The notes below the pieces were generated by a model. It had not been told where the DNA came from and searched no databases. It worked only from the letters and a program-made list of their open reading frames with translations. A program made the translations under genes and the position numbers. From Verrucomicrobiota bacterium (GTDB lineage Bacteria > Verrucomicrobiota > Verrucomicrobiia > Verrucomicrobiales > Akkermansiaceae): a stretch of 64,000 bases of DNA. Shown one piece after another: positions 8,673 through 17,378 of the stretch. The stretch is from the NCBI GenBank assembly GCA_004293445.1, contig RDYP01000005.1:62001-126000 (forward strand). Reading direction: 5' to 3'. Each line of letters starts with the position of its first letter. Positions within the stretch are counted from its first letter, which is position 1.

Positions 8673-10250
8673 TCAGTTGGCGCGCACCTGGACGAAGAGC
8701 TTCGCGGGCAAGGGGCTACCAGCGAGGGCGGAGAGGGTGACCTCGACGGTTTCGACCTCGCCGACCAGTGCGGGCGCGCCTTCGGCGGCTCCCGTGTCCC
8801 GGGTCCAGTTGATCAGGTCTTCGGAAAACCAGACCGAGTAGGCCAGGTCGGTCAGGCCGGTGTCGCGGCGGGTGTAGCTGAACTTGCCGGTGGCCTTGTC
8901 GAGCGGGCTGGAGATCGGATTGGCCGAGGACCCGCCGGTGGGATCGAGGCCGAAGGCGTATTCCTCGAAGTTGCTGAGGCCGTCGTTGTCGTCGTCGTCG
9001 TTCTCTCTACCGAGGACGCCGTTGGCCGTGGTCCAGTCGTCGTAGTCGCTGCCGATGTCGAGGGTGAGTTCGCCGGTGGCCTCGGAGAACGACCAGTCGC
9101 CCTTCGCATCGCTCATGACCCAAGTGCCGTCGTTCTCGGGATCGGTGAAGCCGATCACGCTGAAGGTGGCGTCGTCGAAAGACTCGCCGGTGAGCGCCGC
9201 GCGGTCTACGAGCAGCCAGATGTGGCCGGTGGTGCCGGAGACGGCGGTGGTGTCGATGCCGAATTCGCCATTGAAGACGGCGGTGCCGGAGCCGGAGACC
9301 TGGTTGGCGGCAGGGGCGTCGGTGACGACGAATCGCAGGCGCGACCCTGCGGCGAGCACTAGGCTGCCGTTGGAGACCGTGGTGTCGCCGGTGTAGGTGT
9401 TAATGCCCGAAAGCGTCAGGGTGCCCGCACCGGACTTGGTCAGGCCGCCGCTGGCGCCGGTGGTCGGCGCGAGCAAGGCCTGGCCGATGGTGATGTCCTT
9501 GCCGTTGGTATCGATGAATGCGCCGCCCGCGAGGACGCCGGCGCGAGACAAGCCGCTCATGAAGGCGGTGACCGCGCCGCTCCCCGCGGTCAGGGTGCCG
9601 CCGTTGAAGTTGAAGGTGGTGTCCGAATTGCCCGGCGCTCCCTGGTTATCGATGTCCACGATCTGGTTGGCAACGAGGCTGCCGCCGTCCAGGTTCACCG
9701 TCGCCCGGTAGCCCGCCATTTTCAGCGTGGTGAAGGTCGCGCTGCCGGCACCGGACAGGCCTAGGACGCTCACGCCGCTGATGTTTTGGGAGTTCAGGCC
9801 GAGGAAGGAGCCCGGGGCCGCGCCGGTGAAGGATCCGCCGGTGATCGTCAGGGTGCCGGCGGCCGCGTTGCCGATCACGTCGTCCGAAGCCGAGCCGAGC
9901 GTGGAGAAGCTCCCGCCGGTGATCGTCAGCGTGCCTGCCACCGCGTTCGTCGCGTTGCTGATCACCAAGCCGCGGCCGTTCGTGTTCGCATAGACGGTGC
10001 TTCCCTCGCTCGCGGAGTAGACGAGAGCCTGGCCCGTTCCGTTGTAAACACTGAGCCGCGAGTCCGAGGAAGACGCCGTCACTCCGACGCCCGGCGGGGT
10101 CGTCCAGTTGGTGGCGGTCGCCCACGCCGTATCGGTGGTGCCGTTCCATTGGTAGGTGTTGACCGCCGCCGCCGCGTGATGGGTGGCCCCGGCAAGCGCG
10201 AGCGTGACGGTGAGGAGATGGCGGAATTGATAACGGGAGCGGGGTTTCAC
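8673..10250 (-). CDS. Autotransporter-associated beta-strand repeat protein with calcium-loop C-terminal tail (paralogue of the PEP-CTERM gene)
   Basis: This 525-residue exported protein shares its N-terminal two thirds with the downstream gene: VNTYQWNGTTDTAWATATNW against LNTYQWNGTTSTAWATGSNW, and IDTNGKDITIGQAL in both. It lacks the PEP-CTERM motif. Instead it ends in a DDDNDGLSNFEEYAFGLDP calcium-type loop followed by a beta domain (WFSEDLINWTRDTGAAEG) of the kind seen at the ends of other secreted proteins here. The signal peptide covers roughly residues 1-28. It is the first gene after the response regulator, with a 219-bp gap that includes a tandem operator-like repeat, so it is a candidate target of that regulator. 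Its role is probably structural, at the cell surface. Confidence 0.8.
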   Translation of the reverse strand: MKPRSRYQFRHLLTVTLALAGATHHAAAAVNTYQWNGTTDTAWATATNWTTPPGVGVTASSSDSRLSVYNGTGQALVYSASEGSTVYANTNGRGLVISNATNAVAGTLTITGGSFSTLGSASDDVIGNAAAGTLTITGGSFTGAAPGSFLGLNSQNISGVSVLGLSGAGSATFTTLKMAGYRATVNLDGGSLVANQIVDIDNQGAPGNSDTTFNFNGGTLTAGSGAVTAFMSGLSRAGVLAGGAFIDTNGKDITIGQALLAPTTGASGGLTKSGAGTLTLSGINTYTGDTTVSNGSLVLAAGSRLRFVVTDAPAANQVSGSGTAVFNGEFGIDTTAVSGTTGHIWLLVDRAALTGESFDDATFSVIGFTDPENDGTWVMSDAKGDWSFSEATGELTLDIGSDYDDWTTANGVLGRENDDDDNDGLSNFEEYAFGLDPTGGSSANPISSPLDKATGKFSYTRRDTGLTDLAYSVWFSEDLINWTRDTGAAEGAPALVGEVETVEVTLSALAGSPLPAKLFVQVRAN

Positions 10251-10380
10251 GGCTCGAGATGCTTGGGTTGAGAGGAGGAGCGAAGCGGAGACCGGGACGG
10301 CCCCCGTGGGACTGCTCCGGATTTTCCATCCAGACAGTGCTCAGGGTAACGGCAAGCAACGGAGCACGACCAGAGGCGCG

Positions 10381-10400
10381 ATTGGCCATAAATTGGCCAT
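10381..10400 (-). promoter_or_regulatory. Tandem ATTGGCCAT direct repeat, operator-like
   Basis: Two exact copies of ATTGGCCAT (10381-10389 and 10392-10400) are spaced 11 bp apart, about one helical turn, and each contains the palindrome TGGCCA. They lie in the 219-bp gap between the response-regulator stop and the next gene's start, about 130 bp upstream of that start. The regulator binding here is an inference. Confidence 0.4.
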
Positions 10401-10441
10401 GCCGGTGGACCGGCGCACGAGTGGCGGATGCGCTCCGGCCG

Positions 10442-10457
10442 GGGTGCTCCCGCACCC
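10442..10457 (-). terminator. Hairpin after the response regulator gene
   Basis: GGGTGC-TCCC-GCACCC forms a 6-bp stem 12 nt past the stop at 10470. No U-tract follows on the minus strand, so termination strength is uncertain. Confidence 0.35.
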
Positions 10458-10469
10458 GCGAGGCTACCC

Positions 10470-11126
10470 TCAATCCCCGCGGAACTTGGCCACGGCCTGT
10501 GCGCGGCTGCGGACTTGCAGCTTCTCGTAGATGTGGCGGATGTGGTTGTGCACCGTGTGCCAGCTGACCTTCATCTCTTCGGCGATCTCCTTGTAGAGGT
10601 ATCCCTGGGACAGGAACTCGAGGACCGTGCGTTCGCGGTCGGTGAGCGGCAGCATGGCGGCGGCGGCCGGACCCGCGGCCGGACGGGTTCTGAAGGATTG
10701 CACCACCTTGCGGGCGATCGCGGCCGACATCGGCGAGCCGCCGGCCACGACCTCGCGCACCGAGGCGACCAGGGCGTCGGCGTGGACCGGCTTGTGGAGG
10801 TAGCCGCAGGCGCCGGCCTGGAGCGAGTCGAAGACCGCGTCGATGTTGCTGCGGATGGTGAGCATCACGATCAGGGTCCGCGGCAGGAGTTCCGCAAAGC
10901 GGCGCACGCATTCCACCCCGCTGATGCCGGGCAGGTTGATGTCCATGAAGACGACGTCCGGCTTCGCCGCGGGCAGCGCCGCAAGCGCCTCTTCCCCGCT
11001 GGCACAGACCGCGACGCAGGCCATGCCATCCGTCGAGTCGAGGATGGAGCCCAAGGAGTCGCGGAGGTCGGCTGCGTCCTCGACGACCGCCACGCGGGTG
11101 ATCTTCCGGGTTGTTTTGGCGCTCAT
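10470..11126 (-). CDS. NarL/LuxR-family response regulator
   Basis: This 218-residue protein has an N-terminal receiver domain: VAVVEDAADLRDS supplies the acidic pocket, VVFMDINLPG carries the phospho-accepting Asp, and YLHKPV holds the conserved Lys. The C-terminal LuxR-type helix-turn-helix (LTDRERTVLEFLSQGYLYKE, then KVSWHTVHNHIRHIYEKL) would bind DNA. ATG at 11126 is chosen because it overlaps the kinase stop as ATGA, typical of translational coupling; the longer upstream reading is just the kinase gene in another frame. It is the cognate partner of the upstream hybrid kinase. Likely targets are the glycan-related genes around it, notably the beta-strand-repeat genes downstream, but this is inferred from position only. 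Confidence 0.92.
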   Translation of the reverse strand: MSAKTTRKITRVAVVEDAADLRDSLGSILDSTDGMACVAVCASGEEALAALPAAKPDVVFMDINLPGISGVECVRRFAELLPRTLIVMLTIRSNIDAVFDSLQAGACGYLHKPVHADALVASVREVVAGGSPMSAAIARKVVQSFRTRPAAGPAAAAMLPLTDRERTVLEFLSQGYLYKEIAEEMKVSWHTVHNHIRHIYEKLQVRSRAQAVAKFRGD

Positions 11127-13942
11127 GATTCGGCGGGGGAATCCAGTTCCTTCAGGGGCACGGTGAAGCGAACGACGGTTCCGCGGCCGTTCTTTCCCGG
11201 AAGGGTTTCGCAGGCACCTTGGATGCGAAGCATCCGGTCCGCCATGTTCGAAATTCCGTCTTCGCCTCGCCTGGGGGAAGCGCGGGGCCCGACACCGCGG
11301 CCGTCGTCCTCGATCTCGACAACGAGCGCGTGGCCGGGCATGCGGATCCGCAGGATCACGCGGGTGGCTCCGGCGTGGCGGACCACGTTGTGCAGGGCCT
11401 CCTTGGCGGCGAGGAAGAGGTTGTGTCGCACGGCCGATCCCACGGCGAGGTCGGGCAGGTGCTCCGGAATGTCGAACCGCAAGCGGAGGTCCGCCGCTTC
11501 GAGGAAGCCCTGGGCGTGGCTTCCCAGGTACTGGACCAGCTGCTCCAAGGTGTCGTTGCCGGGATTGGTGGCCCAGACGACGGAGTCGAGCTCGCCGGCC
11601 AGATGGTGGGCGCTGGCGACGATCCGGTTGAGCTGCTGGCGCGCGACGGGTGCCAGGCCGGGTTCGCGCGAGGTCATCTCCGCCACTAGCGCGATCTGGG
11701 TAAGATCCGCGCTCATGCCGTCGTGCAGGTCGCGCGAGATGCGGGACCTCTCCTCGTCGAGCGCCAGGCGTCGCGCGAGCCGCAGCGAGACCAGATAGCG
11801 CCAAGCGGCTGTTAGAAAGGCGGCGATCAAGAGCGCGATCAGCGCCCAGAACCACCCCTGGCGGGTGACGGGCAGCTGGATGTCGAGCTCGATCCGCTGG
11901 GCGACACCGCGCTGGCGCTCGTTCACGCGGATGCGCCAAACGTTCTCGCCGGCTTGGTCGATGGCGCTCACCACGAGGCCGCTGGCCGAACGCATCACCG
12001 GCAGGTAGCGGCTGTAGACGAAGAGATCGCCCGCGCGGGCGCCGGCGTCGCTGAGGGCGATGCTCATCGACGCGGGGCTGCTGCGGATCGACTCGATCTC
12101 CGCGGCACCGCAGTAGATGTGGAGATTCGATCCGATCAGCACGGGCGCGGAATTCGATGGCAGCGGCGTGAAGCGGAGGTGCTGGGAAGCCGCGGGCGCG
12201 AGGGCCGGGGTGGTCCAGGATTTCTGGGCCAGGCCGAGGTAGCGGTTGTCCCAGAAGGACCAGACGGCGTAGCGGCGCTCCGGGTCCATGCCGGCCTTCT
12301 TGAAGGAGAGCGGGATGGCCTGTTCCTTGTCCTCAGAATTCCACAGCAGGGCCACGGTCGCGTCGCCCCACTCGCGGCGGACCTGGCCGACGAGGCGCGG
12401 CCAACGCCAGTCGCCGCCGAGGTCGAGGACCTCGGTCCGTTCGCGGGCCGGCGGGGTCATGACCTCGAGGTTGCGCCAGTAGGGTTCGACCGAGGGCAGG
12501 TTCAGGGGATCGGAGGTGAAGGCCGCGCCGCAGGACAGGCCGGCCATGCTCATCCAGGTCCGCACCACCGGCCAGCCGCCGACAATCTCGCTGACGTTGG
12601 CGAGATCGGTGCCGAGGTAGAAGTGGTCGTTGTCGATGGCGAACCAGCGGCCGTGGAGATGGTAGGAGCGCAGGACCTCGGGGATCGCGGGGACGACATC
12701 CTTGCGGGAAGCGGTGCGTCCGCTGCGCGCCGCATCCACATGGCCGACCGCCGCGCGATCGAGCGAAAGCGGGCAATCCAGCAGGTAGGTGTCCGGCCCC
12801 GCCGTCTCGCGGAAGGCGGCGTAAAGGCGGCGGATGCGCTCGAACTCCGTGAGCTTCGGATCGGGCCGCGCTTGGGCGGGCCGGAAGTCGCCGAGCTTGA
12901 GGTAGCGGAAGCCGTCGCGCACCGCCTGGCGGACGACCTGCACGGGATCGGCCGCCTGGTTGAGCTCCAGCCGGATGCCGGGCCGCGCGCCGGTCGCCGC
13001 GATCGCTTTCGCGCAGAATCCGGGGCCTTCGGGGAACTGCGTCCGCACCTCGTGGCCCTTGTCGATCAGGACCACGTCCGGCCGCAGGCGGTCGCGATGC
13101 CGGCTCACGGTGTCCAGCTGGGCGAGCAGGTCCTTGCTGGTGATCTTGTCGCCGAAGGAATACCAGCTCCCCCACCCCGTCAGCGCCGGACGGTTCGCGC
13201 GGGCGTGGTGGGATTGTCCGACCCAGCCGGCCCAGCGCGGGAGCGCGGCGCGGGACGGCTCCACCAGCAGCGTCACCTGCTGGCCCCAGCGGGTTTCGCC
13301 GGGATCGACCCGCACACCGCTCATCTCGGCGGAGAGGTTGAAGAACATCCGGTCCTTCCCCGAGCGGGCGAAGTGCCCGGCGATGTAGGCGACCGGCTCC
13401 CCGACCGGGCCGAACAGAAAGCCGCGCTCGCCGCCGTGGTAGCAGCCGCCGTATTCGTGGACCTTAAGCGGCTGGTGGATGTACCGCAAGCCCTGCACCA
13501 GTGGAGCCCGCGGGTGGAAACCGGTGAGCAGCCAGCCGTTCAAATCCGTCGGTAACTTCCATTCAGCCGCCACCGGGCTGAGGTGCAGCAGCTTGACAGG
13601 AGTGCTGCCCGTATTGCGGATCCCGGCGCGCGCGAAGACGGCCGGAGCATCGCTGCTGACCTCGAGTTCGAAGAGGAGCTCGACCTTGTCCTCCGGGAAG
13701 TGGATGACCCTTGCGGAACCAGATTCAACCTCACCGCCGCTGGACTTCAACTGGCGGATCTCTCCGTCCTCGCGCTGGATGTCGGCCGACCAGGTGGCGC
13801 GGAAGTCATCGAAGCCCGACACGGAAAGCGTGAAAGAGCGACCGTCCTCCGCCATCCGCGCGACCGGCTCCGCGCCCGGAGTCACCGGCGACAGACAGGC
13901 GACGAGCAGCGGGATCAGCAGGGATGGAAGGCGGGCGGACAT
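11123..13942 (-). CDS. Hybrid sensor: GH36-like alpha-galactosidase-type domain fused to a HisKA_3 histidine kinase
   Basis: This protein has 939 residues. After a signal peptide (MSARLPSLLIPLLVACLS) comes a region of about 650 residues that resembles clan GH-D alpha-galactosidases: a beta-sandwich-like N-terminal part, a barrel-like part with LTGWGSWYSFGDKIT, FRYLKLGDF near residue 350 where the family has its nucleophile strand, and a Cys-Pro followed by VGHVDAARSG near residue 400 where it has the acid/base Asp. One transmembrane helix (WFWALIALLIAAFLTAAWRY, about 696-716) leads into the kinase: phospho-acceptor SRISRDLHDGMSADL near 738, an N-box region AAKEALHNVVRHAG, and G-boxes EDDGRGVG and NGRGTVVRF. 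It would sense a galactoside, or its hydrolysis, outside the membrane and phosphorylate the overlapping regulator. Whether the barrel is catalytic is open, because the nucleophile motif is shifted (KLGD rather than KLD). Domain identity is by motif only. Confidence 0.8.
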   Translation of the reverse strand: MSARLPSLLIPLLVACLSPVTPGAEPVARMAEDGRSFTLSVSGFDDFRATWSADIQREDGEIRQLKSSGGEVESGSARVIHFPEDKVELLFELEVSSDAPAVFARAGIRNTGSTPVKLLHLSPVAAEWKLPTDLNGWLLTGFHPRAPLVQGLRYIHQPLKVHEYGGCYHGGERGFLFGPVGEPVAYIAGHFARSGKDRMFFNLSAEMSGVRVDPGETRWGQQVTLLVEPSRAALPRWAGWVGQSHHARANRPALTGWGSWYSFGDKITSKDLLAQLDTVSRHRDRLRPDVVLIDKGHEVRTQFPEGPGFCAKAIAATGARPGIRLELNQAADPVQVVRQAVRDGFRYLKLGDFRPAQARPDPKLTEFERIRRLYAAFRETAGPDTYLLDCPLSLDRAAVGHVDAARSGRTASRKDVVPAIPEVLRSYHLHGRWFAIDNDHFYLGTDLANVSEIVGGWPVVRTWMSMAGLSCGAAFTSDPLNLPSVEPYWRNLEVMTPPARERTEVLDLGGDWRWPRLVGQVRREWGDATVALLWNSEDKEQAIPLSFKKAGMDPERRYAVWSFWDNRYLGLAQKSWTTPALAPAASQHLRFTPLPSNSAPVLIGSNLHIYCGAAEIESIRSSPASMSIALSDAGARAGDLFVYSRYLPVMRSASGLVVSAIDQAGENVWRIRVNERQRGVAQRIELDIQLPVTRQGWFWALIALLIAAFLTAAWRYLVSLRLARRLALDEERSRISRDLHDGMSADLTQIALVAEMTSREPGLAPVARQQLNRIVASAHHLAGELDSVVWATNPGNDTLEQLVQYLGSHAQGFLEAADLRLRFDIPEHLPDLAVGSAVRHNLFLAAKEALHNVVRHAGATRVILRIRMPGHALVVEIEDDGRGVGPRASPRRGEDGISNMADRMLRIQGACETLPGKNGRGTVVRFTVPLKELDSPAES

Positions 13943-13982
13943 TGGTCAGGCGACGAGTGGAGGTCGGCACCACTCCACGACT

Positions 13983-15230
13983 TCAGCGTGCCTGATAGAT
14001 GCGGACGTGGTCGACTTCCATCGCGGTGCCATCGATCGCGTCGCTGATTTTGCCGCCCCAGCCAATGATGGCGAGGCTGAGCCAGACCGGGGCGGGGCTG
14101 TGGCAGAACTCGTTCTTTTCGCGGCGGAGCTCTTTGCCGTTGAAGTAGAAGACCAGTTCCTTCTCGGTCCAGTGGAGGCCGTAGGTGTGGAAGTCGCGGG
14201 CGAAGTTGTATCGTCCGTCGACGAGGTCGAACTTCGCGAGTTCAACCCACTTGCCCCCGTCGTGGTACTCGACGCGGTAGTTGTCCATCATCCCCTGCCA
14301 GCTTCCTTTGTCCGGCCAGCCATTGAGGAACTGGACGCAGCCGACCACACGCTCGGCGGGGAAGGTGAACTCGAGCGACTTGGCACCATCGATCTGGCTG
14401 ACCCAACGGCGGACCGGATCGCCGTCGGCGACCAGGCGCGAGGTATCGGAGCCGGACTTGTGAGAACCGCTGGCACGGATCGTCGTGCCGGTTTCGCGGG
14501 CGAAGTTGACCAAGCCGGGTTTGTCGGTGTCGGCCGACTTCGAGAAGGGATCCGGATAGCCGGCGGCGTTCGCATTGTAGATGCGGAATTCGCCGAGATG
14601 GAAGTGGCTGCGGTGGGTCGACGTGAGGCGGACGCGACGGGTGCTAACGGGGTTCTCGAGCTGGATCGTAACGTCGGGCCGCACGCCGAAGGCGAAGCTT
14701 TTCGAGGAGGTGGGATGAGTCCAGCGGCCGTTCTTTTGAAAGTGATCGGAGTGGTTGTGGATGTTGGTGTTGATCTCGTTCGGGAAGTGACCCTCGTTGA
14801 TGTCGATCTCGAAGTGCTTCTTTCCCGGCGGTGCCTTGTCGGTGGGCATGATCCAGAACGAGTTGTTGGTGGCCTCCGCGGCGGCGTAGCGGTAGCGGCA
14901 CTCGAAGTAGCCGTATTGGAATTTCTTGCGGGTCCAGATGTTGCCGGAGGTCCAGTCGTTGCCGCCGCGTTTTTCTTTTTTGTTGAGAAGCTTGAGGGTG
15001 CCGTTGGAGACGACGGCGTTCTCGCGCCAGCGACTGCTGAGGATGTGGGTGCTGCCCGAGTTCTGGGATTGCCAGCGTTCCTCGAGCTTGGCGTCGGGGC
15101 CGTCGAACTCCTCGCTCCAGGCAAGTTTCCACGCGGCCGCACCACCGGGAAGAAGCGAGCCGGGCGCGGGCGGCGCGGCCTGTAGGGCATGTGCAAGGAA
15201 GGCGGCGAGGATCAGGGGTCGGGTGGTCAT
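13983..15230 (-). CDS. Secreted GH16 glycoside hydrolase with an inserted F5/8 (discoidin)-like domain
   Basis: This 415-residue protein has an N-terminal signal peptide (MTTRPLILAAFLAHALQA). The GH16 jelly roll starts at WKLAWSEEFDGPDAKLEERW and includes GNIWTRKKFQYGYFECRYRY and the catalytic FEIDINEGHF (ExDxxE type, Glu nucleophile and Glu acid/base, near residue 140). The fold resumes only near residue 345 with FHTYGLHWTEKELVFYFNG and ends with VDHVRIYQAR. About residues 180-340 in between look like a galactose-binding or discoidin domain (VRLTSTHRSHFHLGEFRIYN, then LVADGDPVRRWVS and YRVEYHDGGKWVEL). GH16 enzymes cut beta-1,3 or beta-1,4 glucans and galactans in the periplasm or outside; the exact substrate cannot be read. 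It lies 40 bp upstream of the sensor kinase gene in the same direction. Confidence 0.85.
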   Translation of the reverse strand: MTTRPLILAAFLAHALQAAPPAPGSLLPGGAAAWKLAWSEEFDGPDAKLEERWQSQNSGSTHILSSRWRENAVVSNGTLKLLNKKEKRGGNDWTSGNIWTRKKFQYGYFECRYRYAAAEATNNSFWIMPTDKAPPGKKHFEIDINEGHFPNEINTNIHNHSDHFQKNGRWTHPTSSKSFAFGVRPDVTIQLENPVSTRRVRLTSTHRSHFHLGEFRIYNANAAGYPDPFSKSADTDKPGLVNFARETGTTIRASGSHKSGSDTSRLVADGDPVRRWVSQIDGAKSLEFTFPAERVVGCVQFLNGWPDKGSWQGMMDNYRVEYHDGGKWVELAKFDLVDGRYNFARDFHTYGLHWTEKELVFYFNGKELRREKNEFCHSPAPVWLSLAIIGWGGKISDAIDGTAMEVDHVRIYQAR

Positions 15231-15296
15231 GGCGTGGTGAAATCGAGATGGCGAAGGCGGCGAGGAAGGCGGGACGAGTCGTAAAGCGGGGGATTT

Positions 15297-17378
15297 TCAG
15301 GGGCTGACACGGACGCGAATGAAGCGTTTCCCACCGCCTGGGAATGCTTGTCGGTCGCGGAAGGTCACTTGTTCGAAGTCGGCGCTCAGGCTCGTCGGCG
15401 CGCCGGTTTGGAGGGTATCGGCGGTCCAAGTAGAGAGATCGGAGGACACCTCGACCAGGTAGCGGAGTTTCGCGTGCTTGCGGCGGGGGAAGGTGATGGC
15501 GAGATGTTCGGTGGCGGCACTCGTGATGCGGCTGGCAGCGATGGGACGTGGACCGGCGGCTTGGGGATCGGTGCCCAGCGCGAACTCCATCAGATTGGAA
15601 TCGCCATCGCGATCGGGGTCCGCGGCATCGGCCGCAGCGTCGGCGACGCTGGCAGAGCCGAAATGGAGAATACGCCAGGACTCGGCGAGCGGGAGCTGCT
15701 TGATGGCATCGAACCACGCCGCGGCGATCGCATTGTAACCCGGACCGGTGGGATGGACGCCGTCGCCGCCGATCAGGGTGGCCTGGTTGTCGGGTGTGAT
15801 CTTTTGCCGGACATCGTTGAACCTCACACGATGGCCCCGGGACTGGTAGCTGGCGACGAGGTCCGGCAGCATTTGATTGAAGGCCTGGTTGTTCGCCTCG
15901 CGTTGCGAGTAGTCCTTCACGGGATTGGTGCCGACGAAGTCGTTCCCGGTGTAGGGCGGCACCGAGCTGCAAACGATCAAGGCGTTCGGCCGGATCGCGA
16001 CGAGCTTGGCGAGCAGGAGGTCGTAGTAAGCGCGGACCTGAACCGGCGTACGCTGGAACATACCCAGGTCGTTGGTCCCGATCATTAGCAGAATCAGATC
16101 GGGAAATACGGCGGGGCGGCTGCCGGTGCCGGTGAGCCAGTAGCCGCCTTCGTTGGTGTTCGGCGGCGTGCCATAGGGCAGAGTGACAGGATCGAGCAAT
16201 CCGTCGAGGTTCCCGGTGAGCAGCGTGGTGGCGTAGCTGCCGTGGCCTTCGTGGTGGATCTCGCCGGCGGCCACAAGGGTCGACGAGGTGCCGTTGCTAC
16301 GAGATCCGACGTAGTCGATCGCCAATCCGGCGTTGGCCAGCGAGAGGTGGAGCGGCGAGCGGTAGCCGCCGATGCCGCCGGCGCCCTCGGTGATCGAATC
16401 GCCGAGCGGCATGATGACGAGTGGCGAAGGGGCGACCACCGCGGGAACCGCCACCGGATTGGAAAGCCGCGACGCCGAGGTGCCGCCGCCTGTTAGGCCG
16501 GCGGAGATCCGGTAGGTATGGCTGGTGCCGGGCGCCATCCCATGATCCCGGATCGAGGTGACGCCCGCCGCGGTGGTGATGACGCTTTCCCAGACACCCG
16601 ACCCGGTGACGGCGCGTTCGATCAAGAACCCGGTTTCATCGGGCAATGTTTCCGTCCATCCGAGGGCGGTTTCGTACGGGCTGACAGCGGTGGCGGTGAA
16701 GCCGGTGATCTCTGGCGCGGCGGGCGGCGCGACCTGGAAGGCGAGCGTGATGTTGTCGATGTCGAGGTAGTCGGTGGCGGTGGTCTGGCTGTCCCGGATG
16801 AAGGGCAGGAAAAAGGTGATCGTGCAGTTCGTCAGCCCGTCGTGGTCGCCGTTGTTCGAGTTGGAGCCGTTGGTGGGATTGGAATCCGGCGTGGCGAGGC
16901 TGACCGACATGGTGCCGGAGTCCGCGCCGTTGGCGACGCGGCCAAGCGTGCCGATGGTGTCGTCGGTCGGATTGGCGGAACCTTTGACGCTACTGAAAAC
17001 GCGGGCGTTGAGGTACTCGGTGCCGCTGATGCCGCCGGAGCTGAAGTCGAGCGCCAGCGATCCCAAGTTGAGAACGACGCCCGCGGGGATGGTGAGGCTG
17101 AAGGATAGAACCGGCCCCGCTAGCGCGGTGGTGCTGGAAGTGACGACGTCGCCGCGTGACAGGCGGAGCGAATGGCCGCTGCCGCCGTTGTCGCTGAGGG
17201 CGGCGAAGGTGAGGGTGCCGAGCGAGAAATTCGAAACGTTCACCCCGGCCGGCAGACCGCTGACGGTGGGAGCCATGCTCCCGCCGGTGAACTCGTAACG
17301 AACCGTCTGACTGCTGGCGGCGGACGCGAGGAGCAGCGACGCGAAGGCGAAGGTGGAGATAGTGGATTTCATGTTCAT
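15297..17378 (-). CDS. Secreted SGNH/GDSL esterase with fibronectin III-like domain and C-terminal tail
   Basis: This protein of about 693 residues has a signal peptide (MKSTISTFAFASLLLASAAS) and an N-terminal beta domain. A fibronectin type III-like segment follows (PEITGFTATAVSPYETALGW). Next is an SGNH hydrolase: block I MPLGDSITEG near residue 326 with the Ser nucleophile, block III IGTNDLG near 430, and block V DGVHPTG near 540 with the Asp-x-x-His pair. Such enzymes often remove acetyl groups from plant polysaccharides (CE3-like). A DPDRDGDSNLMEFALGTDP calcium-type loop and a beta tail end the protein. ATG at 17378 is chosen: it overlaps the upstream stop as TGATG, suggesting translational coupling; TTG at 17381 and ATG at 17372 are alternatives. 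It shares its tail type with the two giant proteins upstream. Confidence 0.85.
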   Translation of the reverse strand: MNMKSTISTFAFASLLLASAASSQTVRYEFTGGSMAPTVSGLPAGVNVSNFSLGTLTFAALSDNGGSGHSLRLSRGDVVTSSTTALAGPVLSFSLTIPAGVVLNLGSLALDFSSGGISGTEYLNARVFSSVKGSANPTDDTIGTLGRVANGADSGTMSVSLATPDSNPTNGSNSNNGDHDGLTNCTITFFLPFIRDSQTTATDYLDIDNITLAFQVAPPAAPEITGFTATAVSPYETALGWTETLPDETGFLIERAVTGSGVWESVITTAAGVTSIRDHGMAPGTSHTYRISAGLTGGGTSASRLSNPVAVPAVVAPSPLVIMPLGDSITEGAGGIGGYRSPLHLSLANAGLAIDYVGSRSNGTSSTLVAAGEIHHEGHGSYATTLLTGNLDGLLDPVTLPYGTPPNTNEGGYWLTGTGSRPAVFPDLILLMIGTNDLGMFQRTPVQVRAYYDLLLAKLVAIRPNALIVCSSVPPYTGNDFVGTNPVKDYSQREANNQAFNQMLPDLVASYQSRGHRVRFNDVRQKITPDNQATLIGGDGVHPTGPGYNAIAAAWFDAIKQLPLAESWRILHFGSASVADAAADAADPDRDGDSNLMEFALGTDPQAAGPRPIAASRITSAATEHLAITFPRRKHAKLRYLVEVSSDLSTWTADTLQTGAPTSLSADFEQVTFRDRQAFPGGGKRFIRVRVSP

